In this document: positions 43,272-45,698 of the stretch, in pieces | Position numbering within the stretch: the first letter of the stretch is position 1 | Layout of the letters: each line of letters starts with the position of its first letter | NCBI GenBank assembly: GCA_009936795.1 | Contig: JAACDM010000473.1 | Span: 1-45,698, forward strand | From: Verrucomicrobiaceae bacterium | GTDB taxonomy: Bacteria > Verrucomicrobiota > Verrucomicrobiia > Verrucomicrobiales > DEV007 | Direction: 5' to 3' | Length of the DNA stretch: 45,698 nucleotides | Translations under genes and position numbers: made by a program | The notes under the pieces: generated by a model | What the model was told of the DNA's origin: nothing | The model's database searches: none | What the model saw: only the letters and a program-made list of their open reading frames with translations

Positions 43272-44732
43272 TTGAACCATCTCCTCACCTCCATCGCGCT
43301 GCTACTGGTAGACACAGCATTTGCAAACGGAGCGGTCTCTCCGCTTGAAGGTCCCAAGGCCAACTCGACCATCACCTCGGTCGAGGAACAGCAGCAAGAC
43401 AAGAAGCGACCGGAGTTTCGCGAACCGACGGATGTCAGTGGTCAGCCGGTCACCGCCACCAACTTGCCGCTCACCCCAGCGAAAGGAGAGCGCCTCGTGT
43501 TCATTGGCAATGGCTTGGCGGAGCGCATGCAGCACTTTGGCCTCTTCGAAACGCTGTTGCATCAGCATTTTCCGACAAGCGAGATCACCTTTCGAAACAT
43601 GGGAATTCCCGACCACACTCCTGGATTCCGGCCCGAGATAGGACAACCGAATCCCTGAGCGTTTCCTGAGGCCAAACAATTTCATCCAGAAATCAACAGT
43701 CACTATCGGAAGGGACATTACCCGACACCCGATGAATGGCTGACGATTATTGAAGCGGACACCATCGTCGCCTTTTTGGGATTCAACGAATCGTTTCACG
43801 GACCTGAAGGCCTTGCCCGTTTCCGCGATGAGCTGGCTGCCTTCATCAATCACACGCAACGCAAGGCCTACAACGGGAAGAAGGCACCACAATTGGTTTT
43901 GGGCCATGGAGCAGCACCCTGACTATCACTTGCCCTCAGCACGCCTTAGAAACACTGACCTCAATCGGTATGCTACAGCGATCAAAGAGATCGCTTCACT
44001 GAAATCTGTCGGTTTGATTGACCTCTACCAGCCTACACTTACGATGTTCGGTGGCGCTGACTCTCCGCACACCTTCAATGACGTTCACCTAAATGATCAA
44101 GGCTATGCAGCCTTAGCTCCTATTCTCATGAGTACTCTCTCCGACAAGGCTACGGGCGCAGATGTGAATCCTCTTCTAACCGAGGCCATTCTCGATAAGT
44201 CATGGTTCTGGAAAAATGACTATCGTGGGCGTCTCTGGGTGTCCACGGTCCCAAGTTATCCACACTACAAGCCTGGCGGCGAGCGTCCTAACGATAAACT
44301 CCTCATCTATGAAGACACGGATGGCGATGGGCGAGCGGATAAAGAGACCGTCTTCGCCGATGGTCTTCACGTGCCAATCGGTTTTGAACTCACACCAGAA
44401 GGCGTCTACATTTCTGAGGAACCTTATCTAACCATTCACAAAGACACGGATGGTGATGCCCGCGCAGACACCAAGGAATATATCTTGGACGGTTTTGATC
44501 CCAACGATACCAATCACGCGATCTCGGCATTCGATTTCGATAACGGCGGTTGCATCTTCATGTGTGAGGGCCGTTTCCTTCACTCACAGGTAGGAACCCC
44601 TTGGGAAAGTGAGCGAATGGCTGATGGAGGCGCGTGGCGCTTTGACCCCAAGTCTTGGAAAGTCGAGCGGGTCGTCCAGACAGACGTTCATAATCCTTGG
44701 GGGTTCACTCATGATGAGTTTGGACAAAAATT
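43272..44732 (+). pseudogene. Truncated PVC-type secreted SGNH plus heme-binding-like protein
   Basis: The frame starts at TTG 43272 with a signal-peptide-like stretch (HLLTSIALLLVDTAFANG), then an SGNH-like domain (RLVFIGNGLAERMQ). At 43656 TGA interrupts ...PNP-stop-AFPEAKQFHP, where relatives have Trp. The frame continues to a second stop at 43919; the protein resumes in another frame near 43905 (LNRYATAIKEIA, DSPHTFNDVHLNDQGYAAL). Then the segment found in Piru_Ver-type proteins (KLLIYEDTDGDGRADKETVFADGLHVPIGFE) breaks off at about 44732. The HEAT repeats and CxxCH cytochrome part of such proteins are missing. So: one nonsense codon, one frameshift and loss of more than half, where the ISL3-like element begins. 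Confidence 0.88.
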
Positions 44733-45250
44733 GGCTCTCCGTCAGGTTTGCTGGATAGAAAGCTATCGGAACTTGAGCTAGGCGTAGCCAAGATCTGTGA
44801 TGCCTCAGGCCCGGTCTACCACTCGTGATACGAGATCGTTGAATCCTTCGATCTTTCCTGAAGTGATTTGATGTTTACAGAAGGGCACGATCTTGTCCGC
44901 CTGCTTTTGGAACCCTTTTGCTAGTCTCTGAAATGGTGATAGGCCGCTTTCGGCAGCTGTGTTGCACCACTGCAACAATGCTTTCTTCGCACAGCCTGGA
45001 TAGCGGTAAGCGTGCACCACCCGGAACTGCCCCTTCAGAAAGTAGGCCGTGGTGATGTTCTCATTGATCTCTTGGAGAGCTCTTAGTCTGACGCTTCCTC
45101 TATCATCTAGGTTCTCTTCATTCGCGAGCAGGATGAATCGACTCCCTTTGATGACCGCTTTCTCCTCAGCCTTGGCTTGTCTCCATTCCTCTTGTTGCTA
45201 ACAGAACTGCCACTCTTCCAGTCGTAGCAGATGATGCAGGGATCGTTGCC
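44733..45250 (-). mobile_element. Remnant of an ISL3-family insertion sequence
   Basis: On the minus strand, GSRFILLANEENLDD, ITTAYFLKGQFRV, LLQWCNTAAESGLSPFQRLAKG and TSGKIEGFNDLVSRVV follow the C-terminal part of ISL3 transposases in order. The frame carries stops at 45198-45200, 44805-44807, 44778-44780 and 44763-44765 and ends at TGA 44742-44744. Just outside, ggctctccgtcagg (from 44733) resembles an ISL3 terminal inverted repeat end; the host reading frame breaks at the same point. I cannot find the opposite end or a direct repeat of the target. Upstream of about 45250 the transposase is no longer recognisable. Confidence 0.78.
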
Positions 45251-45338
45251 TTTTCCATGAAAGACGGAAGCACACAATGGAAAGTCAGTGATGATCGTGT
45301 CTGCGCTGTCTCGCTCATGCACTATCAAAGGTCTCGTA

Positions 45339-45512
45339 TCACAGGAGGATTAGCAGTCTTGGGGTGAATTCATCGAGCCCTATGCACCAGTCATGTACAG
45401 CCTCGTCTCCAGGCCCGGGCTCTAGAAAGCGGACGTAGAGAATGTGGTCCGGAACGCGTTGCGGGCTATTGCCAAGGCGATTCCAAAGTTTGATCACTAG
45501 ACTAACACGCAC
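45339..45512 (-). CDS. Possible 57-residue protein of unknown function
   Basis: A GTG at 45512 opens a 57-codon frame (VRVSLVIKLWNRLG, VPDHILYVRFLEPGPGDEA, DWCIGLDEFTPRLLILL). Composition looks coding rather than random, but no family is recognised and there is no clear ribosome site. It may be a piece of a decayed gene. From 45107 to 45328 another minus-strand frame (SADTIITDFPLCASVFHG) is open too but unnamed and partly overlaps the IS remnant. Confidence 0.28.
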   Translation of the reverse strand: MRVSLVIKLWNRLGNSPQRVPDHILYVRFLEPGPGDEAVHDWCIGLDEFTPRLLILL

Positions 45513-45539
45513 ACTTTACAGAGTTGGTTCTTTCGCGTT

Positions 45540-45698
45540 CTACGATCCAAACTCATGGATCACTTTCGCGAGAATGCCCATCAAGATTACGGCTCCGGCC
45601 GATCTGCGGTAGTCCGAATGATCAAGGAAATACCGACTAAAGAAGAGGCCGCTTGAGATTCCGAGTATCATCAACATGTCTTCCAATGGGAAGCCCAA
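45540..45698 (-). CDS. Partial membrane protein, C-terminal 52 residues, running off the edge
   Basis: A minus-strand frame open from the window edge ends at TAG (45540-45542). It encodes hydrophobic segments LMILGISSGLFFSRYF and AGAVILMGILAKVIHEFG joined by a short polar loop, LDHSDYRRS, typical of the end of an integral membrane protein. The start lies outside the window, so the family cannot be determined. Confidence 0.5.
   Translation of the reverse strand: MGFPLEDMLMILGISSGLFFSRYFLDHSDYRRSAGAVILMGILAKVIHEFGS

Overview
The window looks like a chromosomal stretch from a bacterium of the Verrucomicrobiota (PVC superphylum), probably an aerobic degrader of sulfated polysaccharides. The evidence is the mix of families: S1 sulfatases with secretion signals, a Tat-exported TIM-barrel protein, a lamin-tail/CotH protein, a very large protein resembling Verru_Chthon cassette protein A, a decayed relative of the PVC-type heme-binding (CxxCH) proteins, and repeated C-terminal modules of the 'YxxExSxDLxxW' kind. 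These assignments rest on reading the sequence; no database search was run.

Left part (446-12832). Divergent from a short intergenic region at 2723-2838 are a LamG plus dimethylformamidase-like secreted protein (minus strand) and a secreted fusion of a sialate-O-acetylesterase-type esterase with an S1 sulfatase (plus strand). Facing them on the minus strand is a run bioA, CotH/lamin-tail protein, arylsulfatase, Tat-exported sugar isomerase-like TIM barrel. Together they suggest extracellular trimming of sulfated and acetylated glycans.

Second part (12920-20888). A tight plus-strand series encodes two paralogous secreted helical/beta-sandwich proteins, an alpha/beta hydrolase that has lost its nucleophilic serine, a secreted protein with two 'SxDLxxW' repeats, a possible 30-residue membrane peptide and the 1350-residue Verru_Chthon-A-like protein. 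This exported set is the least understood block here. It is followed by a clearly decayed FMN-dependent alpha-hydroxy-acid oxidase gene and an Nramp-related transporter.

Third part (24000-33100, minus strand) is mostly housekeeping: tcdA with a metallophosphoesterase, then a DUF6580-like membrane protein followed by the complete pyruvate dehydrogenase complex (E1 alpha, E1 beta, E2, E3) and a MoxR ATPase, all closely spaced.

Fourth part (33357-42433, plus strand): a TPR protein, then CPBP membrane protease, BLUF blue-light sensor and PriA helicase joined by 4-base start/stop overlaps, then a 1267-residue secreted protein with three copies of a roughly 200-residue module, and a Gfo/Idh/MocA oxidoreductase.

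Right end (42442-45698) is decaying. An AraC/PAS regulator carries one in-frame amber codon. A PVC-type large secreted protein gene has a nonsense codon, a frameshift and a truncation where the remnant of an ISL3-family insertion sequence begins. Two short minus-strand reading frames close the window, the last running off the edge.
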